A DNA stretch of 64,000 nt from Cardinalis cardinalis (lineage: Eukaryota > Chordata > Aves > Passeriformes > Cardinalidae): positions 279,983 through 343,982 of the forward strand of contig JACDOX010000038.1 of NCBI GenBank assembly GCA_014549065.1, given 5' to 3'. The stretch's first letter is position 1. Each line of letters begins with the position of its first letter. The notes under the pieces were generated by a model that saw only the letters and a program-made list of their open reading frames with translations, was not told the origin of the DNA and made no database searches. The translations under genes and the position numbers were made by a program. Below are positions 1 to 13,700 of the stretch, piece after piece.

Positions 1-3000
1 GAGCAAAGCCAGTACAGCAGTCACCTTACAACCACAAATCAAGTCCAAGGTCAGTCCAGGAAACACAACGAGATTCATCAAAGCTGTGCTGCTCACTGCT
101 CAGCTCAGGCTCAGNGCAAGGCTGAGGCTAAGGGCATCCCCAGGCCAGGGAGCAGCCAGAGTCAATGGGTGGGGGTTCCCACCCATTGCAGCGCACACAG
201 CAGCTGCAGCCCCCCAGAGCAGTGGGGCTCGGCAGCAGCTCGCAATACTCAGTTTCCCATGTCAGGGCCATGAGTCAGCTTCCATGGCTGCTGCTCCAAG
301 TTTTTCACCTAGCAACAAGACAGACGGATGGATGGGGGGGTGTTAGGAGAGATGTTGAAGCAAAATGAGATGAGAAAGACAGAAACTAAATTGTCAGGGA
401 GATTAAGAGAAAGATGCAGTGCCTGAAGCTATTTCAGCTTCTAAAGGACAAAGTTNGTGGGTAGCAGAGTCCCTTCCGCACTTTAGCCTTCCTGGCATGG
501 ACACCTCTCATGGCGTGAGGGACACATGCAGCTCCCTCTTGAGCCACACTGCAGNTCTGTGGGCTCCTGTGCTTTGATCTGCATGGCAAAAGCTCTGCAC
601 CAGCTCCTCTAGGACCAAAGGCTTTGTAATTTGCAGTGCATGAGCTTACCCTGAATATGCTTCTCACCAGGCAGCACAAAGTGCTCTGTCAAGGGGTAGC
701 CATGAGGCAGTTCTCACTGTGCCCATTGAGGAATGGCAAGTAAGCACTACCCTAGCTGACTTTCAGCTGGTTGAACTGAAGCCACTGGGAGGGTTGGAAG
801 GCATGAAGCCAAGTGCTGCCCAGGGTATGGACCCCATCCAGGGCCAGAGCCGTGTCCTTCCTGCTGGTGGCAGGCTTAGGATCAGGGAGAATAGGCAGGC
901 TGCTGCACCACCTCTTCCCAGAGGAGAGGGTGCTCTCAGAGACTTGAGGGTCAGCACTAGGGAAGGCTGTGCCTCCTCAAGCTCTAAAAAAAGGACTTTG
1001 TTCCCGCTCAGCAATTTTTTCCCATCTGGGCTAAATCCACTCTTAGAAAGAGATAGCTCTATCTCCAGGGAAACAGGCTCTCTGTGCTCACAGGGACTCA
1101 GCCAGCTCCCCCTCTCCTTTTGCTGTGGGGTCACTCAGCAGCAAGGCTGAGGCACCACNGGGCATGGGGCTCATGGGGCCACCTTATGTCTGGAGCACAG
1201 GATGCTCCAAGGCAGCATGTGCCAGTCTCTGTGCTGGAGCCACACAGCACCTTTGTGAACTTGCCCAGCTCTGGAGAGCTCACACAGAAGTGATTACAGA
1301 GATTGACCATGCTCAGAAGTCTCTCATTACTGAGAGTGACTCGTGCAGTCTGCTTTGAATCTTCTTATTTGCCCAAAATAGCTTCATGTTCTCGGCATCA
1401 GTTTTCTTTGCAAAATCATTCACTGCCCTCCTTCCAACTACTGAGAGCCAGGCATGTCCTGCTCACCAAGAAGTCCTCCCCAGCTGCACTACACCATCCC
1501 TGTCCCCCCTCACAATCACCCTCNTATCCTCTCCCCTTCTGGGTACTGCAAGTCCATGGGATGCTTTGGGCAAGCTGGGGGGGGGGAGCCAGAACAGCTC
1601 AGAGGGAGTCAGGGTGACACGACAACAGCAGAGCTCATCTCAGAACCCCACAGGCCCCTTTTCCAGATAGCTCAGCCCAGTTATCACCTCCTCCCCATGC
1701 CTGCCTAATCTCTGGGCAAACAATTCATNTCATGGTCGAGGAAGGTTTCACCTAGCACTTTTTGGTTTTCCTCTCTCTAGGATCAACCCTCAAATCTGAG
1801 ACCCAAGGAAATTACCCCAGCAGCTACACTTTGGGGATCTGAGAGAACTGTTCTGCACTAGCATCTGAGCTAGAAAGGAAACAAGTCCTCAAGGGTCTTC
1901 TGAGCTACAGTCCCCCTACCCATGCAAGGACATGATACCTCTCCTATGGTTAATGTCCCAGNTAAGTCACCCTTCCCTGCTTTGGGGACCAATTTCCGAA
2001 TCTGTGACCACTGCTTCTATGCTCGGAAGCAGAGACAGCCAATGCACCCCATACTGTGTTGCAGGAGGGTTATTGCCAGGGTTCCACACAGCCCTGCCAT
2101 CAGCTCTGCCCTGCTGGGACCCCAGTCAAAGAGGAGCACACACGGGCAGCAGCCACGCTGCCNTCCTACCCCCCAGGCTCTGGGGCAGAGCACAGTGCAG
2201 GAGCTCAGCCCTGACACAATGCCTGCCCAGAGTTAGTTGCAGGATCTGTGCCTTATCTCGCCTCAGCATCTGAAAGCAGACTTTGGCTAAGTCCTACATG
2301 CTGCTATTTAAAGTAAGCCAATTTGTATTCATTCTGCTTGCTACATTCACCAGTTGTTCTGAATTGTGTTTGAAGCTGAAGGGAAGAGGAAATGTACAAC
2401 AAGAAAAAATTATACACTGGTAAATTTTGTGCTAATCCCTTCTCCTCCCATTATCGCTTCCCCCTTTTTTTGGGCTTCTTTTTGTTTTCTGTGTTTTATG
2501 TATTAGTAGCTTTAGCATAATTTTGACTGAGAAAATACATAGCTTGATAGGATGGACTAATTACACTACCTAGAAGAATTAATTACACCATCTGTGACTG
2601 ACAGTGAGCCTGACTTGTTGCTTCCTGGTAGATGGAACTACACCACCAGCTGCCCCGAATATTTCCCTGTAGAAGGCAAAAGAGGAATTACTGTCGGAAG
2701 CATCATTTAAAAGCTATTACTTCTCTTTTTGAGCTATTTAACGCCATTGGGTGACCTAGCCTGGCTGGCCAAGTCAGGGATGAGGCTCATTTGCCTTCCC
2801 TTGTGATCTTTCTGCCGATATTTCTACACATATCCTGGCCCTCTGTCACTAGCAATTAGGGGGCTCAGTCAATCCTAAGAGCTAAAATGGGGCCATTTTC
2901 AAGGCAAGTGGTACAGTGTGGTTAATGTCCCTAGAGCTACCCTCCTCTTCTACCTCTTCACATCTCCTGGAACCACCTCTCTGGATAAAAACATCCCTGA

Positions 3001-4025
3001 GCTGGAGTCAGGCTTTGTCTGCAAGCTGGCACAGCCTAAACATGTTTTGGGGGTTGCACTAACAGTGTGATGGTCAGGATCATCATAGGACATCCAGTGC
3101 CCTTACTCTGCCCGGTGTTCTGACAGAGACTCCCAAGATCAGCATCTGCTGTTATTCACCAACTATGGGTGGGATGGGAGGGCAGGCCATTCCCTCAGCA
3201 TTCACTGTGCATGNAAAAGAAGCCACCACACCTCAGGGGAAGCAGGAACCTGGAGGCAGTGAGATTTTTCCTTCCTGGAAAGACTGAAAGTTCTCTTACA
3301 TGTTCACCCACAGAGTCCCATCTACCTGCTGCTGCCCTACCATCCACAATGGACTCTGGCTGCAGCCATGAAAGGACCGTGGCAACTTTGGTGTCTGCAG
3401 CCAGCTGAGGATCTGTCCTGGTTTATATCCTGGCTGACAATAGGCCTGCTGAAGATTGTGATGGCTGAATGTGGGTGATGGAAGCTCTGCGCAGATGCAC
3501 AGACTTGAACGTGTGTTTTCAGCTAAGGGAGAGGAGTCGTGCCCACATGGGTCAGGAAATTTTAAGCAGTCATGCTTTAAGGTAGCGGTTCCTGCCCTTT
3601 TTGCCTCCAGCTCTGCTGCAGTTCTTTTCCTCCCACTCGTCTTTTAAGCCCACTCAATTTACNCAGGGTAAGCTGCAGTTATGTTAGAGCAAACCTCCTG
3701 CTTGCATAAACACATTCCTAAGCAAAATTCAGCATGCAACTGTACATATACCCCCTTGCTATTGTTTGGCAGACACATAATACATGGACAAAAACCCTCA
3801 CTCTCCAGCCCTTGATCCCTATTTTTAACTAGGGTTCTGGTTTCTCTCAGTGCTGANCAACTTAGTGCAGTGATCCTTAGCCTGAGAAACCTGAATTCTC
3901 CAGATAATCAAGGAAGAGCTCGAGAGATCCACTGAGACCTTATGTTTGCCTGACTCAGTTTCTGCCCTGGGTCTTGAANAGCATCCAAACCATATATGGG
4001 TTAAGCCTTGGCTTAGGTTGCAAGA
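1..4025. other. Unassigned non-coding DNA, GC-richer at the left
   Basis: No gene or repeat is recognised. The first 2.3 kb is clearly richer in G+C than most of the window. The longest open frame is about 143 codons (near 719-1150), overlaps a 123-codon frame on the other strand, and has no domain, signal peptide or repeat I recognise. After about 2.3 kb the sequence becomes AT-richer and includes two TAATTACAC homeodomain-type motifs at 2558 and 2580. It may be intergenic or intronic. Confidence 0.5.
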
Positions 4026-4693
4026 TGTGGCTGGGGTGTGTATTCTCTTGCCATCTGTGAAAGGTGGGGCAGTTTTTTTCTGTTAATTTGGACACCTGTT
4101 AAAACCAAGCGAGGCAGTTTTCTTTATCTCTTCCATGACCCATGTTCCCTCTGGGGAGATGTCTTCTGTGAATGGACCATTGAATGTCCCTGCATGGCTG
4201 ATAAAATTACATCATCCCATTGGGAGATGCTCTGCCCANGGGGAGGAGCCAAGCATTCCTACTTGGATATAATCTGAGATTTTGGAACACCAGATAAAGC
4301 CTTTTCCCACTGGATTCCCAGAGGAAGTTCAGGCCCATCTACACTGGACCTTCAAAGGAAAACTCCACCCTTCTACAGGATCACTGCTCCAACAGAACCA
4401 CACCTGCCACTGTAGGAGGACTGCAGCCACCATTTAATCAGATTGCTACCAACACCCTGACCCACAGGGTGTCAGGTTGTATTCTGATTTTGTCAGTGGT
4501 TGGGTTTTTTTGTACTATTGCATTTGTATTTTTAATTTTCCTAGTAAAGAACTGTTATTTCTATTCCCATATATTTGCCTGAGAGCCCCTTAATTTCAAA
4601 ATTACAATAATTTGGAGGGAGGGAGTTTACATTTTCCATTTCAAGACAGGTTCCTGCCTTCCTTAACAGACACCTGTCTTTTCAAGCCAAGNA
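4026..4693 (+). mobile_element. Solo LTR, avian endogenous retrovirus (ERVL-like)
   Basis: The segment begins TGTGGCTGGGGTGTGTATTC and continues with the characteristic text of an LTR family common in songbirds: a block around 4283-4400 (ACACCAGATAAAGCC, then CACTGGATTCCCAGAGG), a GTGTCAGGTTGTATTCTG block near 4465, and a 3' part with TAGTAAAGAACTGTTATT near 4541 and GAGAGCCCCTTAATTTC near 4580. It ends near CAAGCCAAGNA. No gag or pol frame adjoins it, so it is a solo LTR. The class III (ERVL) label is from memory of the family and is less certain than the LTR call. I could not find a convincing target-site duplication, so the ends may be off by a few bases. The LTR is oriented left to right. 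Confidence 0.75.
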
Positions 4694-7478
4694 AAGGCTG
4701 TAGGAAACACACACTAGCAGGACACAGACAAATCCTGGGGAATTCCCAGGCGCTCACAGGGGAGGTGAGCTTTATCTTGGAATTGATATTGGGAAAGGTC
4801 TGTGATGACAACAGAGGACTGTCAATACACAAAGATGCTCTGGCCTTAACCTGTAGGCAGGGGGTTGAGAACAGCCCACAACTCTCTAAAGGGCTTTTTT
4901 AACATCATGAAATTCCTTGGTGGGTACTGACATACCAAGGTACTAGCCCTGCATTGCCAGAGCAAGGACTCATGTCTGGCTTATAACAAACATTTGCACA
5001 GCTGCATTTCACACGAGACAAACTTCCTGAAATCCTTCTTTTATTAAAAAAATANATAATTTGGTGGTTTTTCTTTTTTCCTCCCCAGGTAATCCTTGTG
5101 CTCATTCTCATTGAACGAAATTCTCCACCTCCAACTTGGGAGTGCTTCTTTTTGCAGCCTATGGCCGCTCCCAACTCCAAGGACATACCACCAGTTTCTC
5201 TTGGAATGACTATTTTCTGCATCTTGCCAAGTTCTGTATATGTGGGAGAAGAGTGGAAGAAGAGCAGGCTGGAGTAGAGNTGGAGAGCAGAAGGGAGCTG
5301 TGGCAGCAAAGAAAGAAACAATAAGCCAGAGAAGGTCTAAGGAAGGGGTGTCTGTATGAAGTAAAAGGATGTCTGATTCAGGGGAACAGTCACTGGAGAA
5401 CAACAACAGCAATGCAATGAGCGAGCAAAAGGAGAGAGTTAAAGAGGAGCAGATGCACAGAGAAATGACAGGGAGACGGCAGTCTGCTGTTTGCAATTCT
5501 GGAAATAGTGATGGGGTGAAGGATTTGGACCTGAGACAGGATATTCAGGCACACGTTTTTCAAGAAGCTGTTCCTGCATTTTCAGCTGGGTATTTCTGTG
5601 ACCTTGAAATGTCACTTCANTTCTTTATACCTTCACTTACTTACCTGTCATTTAGAGGTAGTGATAATATTTCAATCACAAGAGCATGGGTATACTTAAG
5701 CCAAAAGCTTCAAGATCGCGGGTGAAACTGCAAAGTATTGTCACACTTAGATTTCACACATGTACAGACATGCTCAAATGACCTTGTACATTGACATCTA
5801 CATGTATGTAGATTCAAATATATCACAAAGATATGTATGCCTTATTTATTTAGGCCAAGCTGACATTTCATGGTTGCCTAGTTACCAGAGAACAATAATG
5901 AGAATCTGCTTAGTATATATTGCATGATGAAGGGAAGGCAGAGGGCAGANGGGTATCATGTCAGACACAACCACTTGTCAGGTAGGTTAGCCCTTTTCGT
6001 GGGAAACACAGAGAAAGGCAAAAGACATCAGAGCTGGAAGGAATTCAGAGAGGAAAGCAATAAGCTGGGACAGGAGGTTTGTGTGGTTCTCTGAATTCCC
6101 ATGGCACATCTGGGAGCATGANGGAAAGCTCAGGTCACTGGAAGCTGTGAAATGTTCATTACTTTCATGACATATTCCAAGTCTCAAGTTAAACAAACAT
6201 TGGGAACATCATAAGTGGTTACAAAATTTGCCTTTACTTACACCAGATCTCTACCTTCATCCACACCAGTACTGGTACCCTTTCTTCAAAACAAATGCCT
6301 TTGCTAACTGTAAGGAAGAAGGTTTTTCTGAAAAAAAAAAAAAAAAACACACAAAAAAGCATTTTTCCCTTCCAACTGAATTAATTTTCTCCAAGATTTG
6401 CCTCCACTGGAGCTTCCAACCATTTCAAAATTTGCTTGGCCTGATTTTGTAAACTCATGGAGGAGCCTTAAGGTTCAGAAACCCATCTGACTGTTTCATT
6501 TCATGCTAATGGTAGTCTGTGTAAATTTTCTGACGGAAAAAAAATCTTTCTCAGATTGGCATCTTGTGTTGCCAGATCTCATACAAGCCCAGAAATCTTA
6601 ATGAGGGAGCTTGAATTCATCCCAGGACACCCTGAGAGTGGTTTATGGTTCAACATTCCCTTCAGAATATAGATTCTGGAGTTCAGCCTTCCCTGAAGGC
6701 ACTTCTGATAGCAGACAAAAGGTTAGGACAAAATTAAAGATACAGTATATTTGCCACTATCCANGTATTAAGAATAGAACTGCTAAGCTTAGAGACAAAA
6801 AAAACAGGTTTTTGCTATAGTTAAGCTGCCAGAACGTCACTCTCTGCATTACCCAGCTTAAAAGATGCTAGAACANAGCCCTTGTACTAAGGATCCAAAT
6901 CTCAGGCAAGACCCTTGTCCTGGGTATTTCTCAGACACATACTGGATATGTTACTTACCTTAAATACATAGCTTCCTCACAAAGTTCCACTGAGAGTTAA
7001 GGCTTCTTTCCATACTCCTNAATCTCCAAGAACTCCCTATGACTCATAACATTAATATTTAATCAAGCTATGTTAACATTTCTTCCAAATGATTATTGAC
7101 TGTCCTAACTTTAGAGATGCTGCTGTTGTCCCTTGATCATATCCAGGAACAAGTCCTGACAAGATAGTTAAAAAACCTCTTTGCTGGTGAAGTTAAATAC
7201 CGGTGTTGAACGTGGCTCCAAACAAGCCATTTTAATGCTCTTAAAGAAATGTTGCTAAGACTGTCAAAGCATATGTCTGGTACTGGACCCCAAGGACCAC
7301 CNAGCCCAGTGCTCTGAACACAGCCAAGAACCAGCAAAGGTTTAGGAAAAGACAGAGCAAATATGCAGTGATCCTTCTCCCACTGTATTCTCTCAGCAGC
7401 CAGATATCTGTGGCTGAGAGTTTCCTGAGCCAAAGATCACGTCTGCATCAATGAATTTAGTAGATCTTAATGGCCTTC
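4694..7478. other. Unassigned non-coding DNA
   Basis: AT-rich unique sequence. A 118-codon frame at 5369-5725 is rich in Glu, Gln, Ser and Asn but matches nothing I know and has no clear splice sites. A run of 17 A lies at 6331-6347. The run GTTGCCTAGTTACC near 5874 contains two RFX-like half sites in direct orientation. Nothing else is recognised. Confidence 0.45.
6331..6347. repeat. Poly-A run, 17 bases
   Basis: An uninterrupted run of 17 A followed by an ACACAC-like and A-rich tail. No flanking duplication or retrocopy body is visible, so it is treated as a simple repeat rather than the tail of a retrotransposed RNA. Confidence 0.85.
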
Positions 7479-7501
7479 TTTTTTTTTTTTTTTTTTTTTT
7501 T
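7479..7501. repeat. Poly-T run, 23 bases
   Basis: An uninterrupted run of 23 T. It directly abuts the ancient CR1-like fragment on its right, so the two may be related, but the run may also be an independent homopolymer expansion. Confidence 0.9.
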
Positions 7502-7770
7502 CCCATAAATGTGTCAAGATGCTTTTAGAACTATTTATAATTTTGCCCTTCACACCATCCGGTGAATTCCACAATTTATGCATGCACCAGATGAAAAAAA
7601 GTGCCTCTTTTTGATTTTGACTGATGAATTTACTGGGGATTCCTACTCTTCATATTAAGAGAAAACAGTAATTTCCTACTCATCTCTGTGATCCTCCTAG
7701 ACCCCTGTCATGCCCTACTCAGACATGTTTTTTCCAGGCTCAAAGTCCTGACACCCTACCAAATAAAAGG
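7502..7770 (-). mobile_element. Ancient CR1-like LINE fragment (minus strand)
   Basis: Read on the plus strand this resembles the reverse complement of old amniote CR1 3' regions of the L3/X type. The ordered landmarks are CCCATAAATGTGTC, CTATTTATAATTTTGCCC, CATCCGGTGAATTCCACA, a GAAAAAAAGTGCCTCTTTTT block, GAATTTACTGGGGATTCC and a degraded CAGGCTCAAAGTCC end. The match is clearly diverged and gapped, as expected for an insertion predating modern birds. Family level is from memory. Such fragments are often fixed in conserved non-coding DNA, but nothing here shows function. Confidence 0.55.
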
Positions 7771-10700
7771 GAGGGTTCAAATCTTGCTGCCTTCTGAANT
7801 GAGATACTGAAAAGCATGCAGAAGTGTAGAAAATTACATGTTTATGGTATGAAGTAGATTTACATTATACAAACATACCAATTAGATTAGTGCATGCAGT
7901 CCATTGCAGGCTCTTGATGAAGATGGGACAGAGTGGCAAACAGTCAGCCCTAGGGAAAACAGTGCTTGGGACAAATCATGCTTGCCCACTATGGAAGGAT
8001 GTTGTTACATCAGAGCAGTAAAAGCAAAAATTTTTTCATAATTCAAACCAGTCTCACCTCAAATAATCTGATCCCAGAATCAGCTGTGCTGCCACAGACA
8101 TCAGCTACCTGGTGCATTTCTATCCAGCCTGTATTACAAAGCCTGTAACAGATAAGGCTGGAACCCAGTCAGCAGAAGTGGTTCTGGTTGCCTAAAATCT
8201 GATCTAAATCACAGCTCCAGCAAATTTTAGATCAAACTTAACTGAGAAAGTTTTTAAACTACCTTGAATTTTGGAGGCATATTCTCCAGGTCTGGAGTTT
8301 GGGTTTTTTCTGTACTCATATACCCAGATAAGTACAAAATATTGCTTTTTAATCCCCTCTGCAGGACAAAAGTTACCTCACCAACCAACCTTCTGGGGTG
8401 TGCCATAAATCATGCTGAGAGCCAAGTGCACAACATANAGGAACTAAAGAAACTACAGAAGAAAGGCAAAGACCTGAAAATGTCCGCTGGCAAATTACAA
8501 CTGAACTTCACTTCCTAGCCTATATCCTCAAAGGTTGCGGCAACTAAAGATTGTGAGATATTGAAATGACCCTTGACTATTACTGTCTACCTACTTTGCA
8601 AGGCTTATTTACTTCATGTTCATCATGCAATCTGAAATCATCCAATAATAACTATTCTAAATAAGTCAACCACGTTTTCATATTTAATGTACATACTGTA
8701 GCTATATAAAACCACTTTTGAGGGGTAAATAATTGCAGAGGAAGAGAAAAATTCAAGAGCGTAGGCTATGAAGATGCACTTTCAGCTGAAATTTTTTAAC
8801 AGGCAATTAGTTGAGGCAGAAAATCAGGAAAACTGTTCTTATATGGCTAAATCAACAGTAGAGGAGGGTTTCACACTAACTGCAGTAGATAAGTAGAAGA
8901 AAGCAAGGTGGTGTATGAGGGAGGGGTCAGTAGGGGCTATGGTCTAAAAAATACAAGAGACAAGAGCAAGGAACCTGAACCATAAAGTTGCCTCGGGCTG
9001 AGTCTGGGGGCAAGTCCNTTAAATTCCTCTGTTGAACAGATTTTGCATTTATAGTGGGAGGGTAGAACTTACAAATGGGGTACNGTAAGGATTAATAGAG
9101 TGAAGACATTTAGGAATGCAAGTGCAGTACAACCAGCCTCAAAGAGTGAAAAAAAACCAGGAGCTGGAGTCCNGAAAAGTCACTAAAAGGTCTTCATATT
9201 TTTCCCTCTGGAAAAGCTGCNGTGTTTGAACAGTCTTTGGGGTGCTTGATTCCCAGCTCCCCAGCATGTAACACTCCCAGAGTCACCAGCATTCCCAAAA
9301 GCAGATGGTGACTCTGGATCACCTCTGCAGTGACTCTGGCCCCTTAGAGACACAGAAAATCCAGCTCCTCCCCACAAGTGTCAGTAATTCCCTCTGTTCC
9401 ACACACNTCCTCATCTGCAGGACCAGCAGTGAACTATTAACTTCTCAGCACCACCTCTCCTGATGCTGTCCCAGCTCACAGGAGTTACTTTCTACTTCTC
9501 CCCCTTATTCCTTGGCCTGTCCCTACTGAGATTCCTCTTTGCTCTACAACCCCTAGCACATCCTACCACACAGACTGCAGTGAATCAAGGTGGAATAGGA
9601 TGGGGTGAAACTACAAAACCTCAGCAGCATTCAAGACTTCCTGATTCTTCCTTGCCTGGTGGAGAGAAGGGTTTGGAATCTCACTTTTTCCCTTTTCCAC
9701 ACCGACAATGCTAAAAGTGAGTGGAGTAAAATGAAGTCAACCCATTTGACCTGAAGGTTACAAGGGAGGAGCACTGCACAGAATATCTGTTCCCTCTACC
9801 GTCTGCCCACAGGAGGTCCATTGTCCTTCCTCCAAGTTAAAACCCACTTTTCCAGTCTTTTTCAGAATCCACCAAAAAACAGTAGCCACCTCCTCAATGA
9901 AGCTAGGATCACAGTTGAGAGCTATGAAGTGTCCTCTGGCATATAGTGTGAGGTGATAAGGGACCTTTTTCAACCAGACCAGCCAGGTGGGCAGGCTAGG
10001 CAAGGCCAGAAAAGGGTGTGAGATAATGAAAGAATGCAATAATCACCTCCTCAATCACACAGGACTTGCTCCATTGGAGAGAACAGGAGAGCAAACCTGG
10101 AGAAAGATGTGGCAATGGACCAAGAGGANCTGAATTTAAAAAGTAAGGGTTTTTCTGGAAGTACAGTTGAGACAATTGGTATGTGCAGGTCACACACGTT
10201 ATCCTACATGTAATGACATCACCTTGGAGTTTGTTCCCACAGAAACAGCCCCGCCTGGATTTGGCCAGCAGTGGAGCATGAGGAAACAAAGCAGAAACTG
10301 TGTTGGTGGCTCTGCAGACAGCNCTCTGTCACCAGAGACAGCTCTGGATGAGCACGTCCCTGAAAGACTGTATCTGAGGATGCTGTCTGCCAGATGGCCA
10401 CAAATTCTTCCCAAGGCTTTGGAGTTTGTCATGATTTCATCCTTTTTTAGGACTATGAAGCCCTGCCTCATGCAAAATGAGGCTTCGCCTGCTTTAAGCA
10501 GTGGTGAGGCAGTGCATCCGAGAGCTCTCAGAATAGGAGACTGATGTTTCCATCCAGCATTTGCAGGTAACTCTGCTCATACCAAGGGCAGCTACCACAC
10601 ACTCCTATTTCAAGTGTCTCCCCAGGTAGTGAGAAATATGCCCTGTGGAGGGGCAGGCTGGGTCAGGAAAATGGTCAGTTCAGGAAAAGACTTGGAAGCA

Positions 10701-13700
10701 GTGGTTTGTAAAGCCAGAGTGGCCTAGGACCATGTCTGATCTCAGCGGAGAAGGACAACACCAAANCAATACGACGTGCAAGGGACCAGAACTGATAAAA
10801 AGGAAGAAGAAAAGAGGAAATCAACTGGAAATAGGAGGATGTTGAGAGGCAGAAAAAACCAGCAGATGAGATGGAAAATGCAAGCTGGATAAACACTATT
10901 CTATCCCCACTCCTTACTGAGCAAAACCACTTTGAAAGTAAGTCATTATTATTATTACGATTAGGAACATAAAGAAATAATCCCACTTTTGCTCTATCAT
11001 CTGTCCGTGTGGCTGAGAAATGTCAGATGCTCAGGGAGGGGAGGAGGAAAGGTTGACATCAGACAACATCCATTTGTAAAATTGTATCTGCCAGTTTCCC
11101 AGCAGCTGCGATCTCCAGTTAATACCAGGAGTGAATGTGAAAGGTTAGACAGAGGGGAGCTGGGGGTGGAGGAATGATGATTTTCAGCTCTCCCCAGCAA
11201 TTCTTGGCATGAAAGCCAGCACTTGATAAGGAATTGACTCAGTCACTAACTCACATAGGCTCCCTCTCTAGTAATGGACTCCAGTCTCATTAGCAAATAC
11301 AATTGACAGTAAAAATAAACACACTTGCACCCTCCCCCTCGTGTGCTGCTGACACAGACTTGATTGACAGATCTCACAAGTACATCAATGAAAGGAGAGG
11401 ACAGCTNCTGTTATCAGCCAGCTTGAACATGGAATGGAGCTAATAATAATATCTTACTTTTACAGTTTCTTTCTGTCACGATCCAAAGCGCCATAGAAAA
11501 CAGAGCAGTCTAGCAAGCTCTGAATGGTTTGCAGTAAGTAATTTTGAGAAGGAACTTCTCTGTTCAGTTGCTCAAAGGAGTCATATTTTAAATTTATTAA
11601 TTTTCTGCTAGCACTGACAGTGAACAATACCCAGAGTTAACAGCCTAGAAAAGAGAACAACAAAAAGCAGCCAGGCTTTGTTTTGTTTGCAAAATAAACA
11701 AATCTCAAATGGTTCTTTTGGTTCTGAAGCATGACTGCACATACCTAGGCCTCATCCTAGTGATGAAGTATTCTGGCAAGCCTCAGGAAAAATTTTCAAA
11801 GACATTATGCCTGAGTTATCTGAGAATGAAAGGGAAAAGATGGAAGAAAGTATCTTTACAGACTTCGGACAAATAATTAATCAGATCTTTTTGCACTACT
11901 GAAGTGCAAGTAGTTGAACTTACACTTTGGTGATGAATTGTCATTACACCAGATCATAATGAAGAAAAAAATATTAATTGTTGCAGAAGTGTGTCCAGGC
12001 ATTAACAATGTACACATGCAGTAACACCACAACATTATGCACAGAACATGCCTAGCAGTCTGCAATGGCAGATTCAGTTTTATACAGAAGCAACCACTTC
12101 CCATCAAAGATTATACATTGCAAAAATTCCAGCAAAGAGCCATTATGCACATACTCCACAGGCTATGTCTGAAGGCACTATTTAGAACAAGAGCCATATG
12201 CAAGTCTCCCAGCATGCAGTGTTCAGTATGCATTATCCCACTTCACACCACTCACTGCACAGATCCTCCTGCCTGAACTGTCAGCTGCAATCTCACCAAA
12301 AAGGGCAAGAGAGTTGAACCCATTTCACCTCACNCTCAATATCATGGAGTCTGGAGTGCAGTTTTGCTCCTTGGGAAGAAGGTTTCTGACAAGGCCCCAC
12401 ATTTTCCACAGCAGCAGAATTTTCTATGGAATACATTTTATTTCCTCTTAAACTGCAGCATTGCATTCTTCAGGTAATGCCATTCTACTCTAAAGAAGAA
12501 ATCTAAAAATAAAAAAAGCTTACAATACCAAGAAGATGTAATCTGATGCCATGCTGCCCTCCTGAATCCACAATCAGCACAGAAGCACCCTTTTCCATTC
12601 TCCTCCAGGGAGGTCTTATGCCTGAGCTGTTCTGTGGCTCTTCAGTGCATGTGAGAAAGGCATGAAATCTTCCCTTTTCCTTATTGGCATCTAATGCTAT
12701 TTAAAAAAAAATATTAGCTCTATTATGTTCCCTGTAATAGAGAAAAGAGATGAACAAACCAGGGGTTCCTCAGACCCAGTACAGACAGTGGCTGATTTAC
12801 CAAACCNCAAGCTACCATCGCTTCTCTCATTGCTTTCCCCAGCAGCTGGTTCAGTAGTGAACAGCAACCAGTACAAAAACTCATTTCAAATTGAAAAGAG
12901 AAATGCTGTGCAAAACATTATAATTTTATATGTAAATACCTTTTATTTTTTTAAAGAATTCTTCTATAAATTGTACATGTTATGCAAAGTAAGGAGCTTT
13001 CCAGTAGCATTAAGACCCAGTCACTGAGTCTTGAGTTTTGTTTCTAGCAGCTGGATGGCAAAGCCATCTCAGATGTGGTTCCTCCAAATAATCCAGCCTG
13101 GCTGGTTCTTGCCCAGTCACTTCTTATCTCTTCTGCTTACCCAGCACACTCCATCTACTGCCATATGTTTCCCAGCAAGGCTTCTATACAGTAATCTGTG
13201 GACATCAGCTGTGGACTGGAAGGAAAGGGCATCAAACTCAGCTCAGCTAAACTGGCAGCAATGAGTAGTGTTAGGGACTGGAGGTTGCCAAAATCTCAGT
13301 CCCTTAGAGGCTGAAGATAGGATTTTCTGCATAGATGAAGGTCCTGAGGAAGTAGAGAAAAAGTGAAAGGGTTTCTTCAGGAATGAGGAAGAAGAGGAAG
13401 GAAAAATGAACCAATCCCCACCTATAAGTTCAAACCATCAAGAACACACCTATCCTTCGATGTAGAGATGGAAAGCCATCATCTTTTGTTCCCAGGCTAA
13501 CCATGACACCACGTTTTGCACAAAAGCCATCTGTTGTTGATGCTCAGTGTGCTCGACAGTTCTCTGTTCCCTCCACCACAAGCTGTTGCTGTGGGGTTCA
13601 GTTCTTCTCTNCCCAAATCTCATTTGCTTTCTGCAGCCTACAAGGTGCAGCTCTGAACGACTCCTAAAGAGGAGAGAAGACATGCAGTTTCTGATCTTGC

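Noticed and set aside
4021..4698. Target-site duplication for the first LTR
   Set aside because: Flanking CAAGA and AAGGC share only part of their bases and the right end contains an N, so no duplication is claimed.
5369..5725. 118-codon hydrophilic frame
   Set aside because: No family resemblance, no splice or start context, and an ambiguous base inside; length is within chance expectation for this window.
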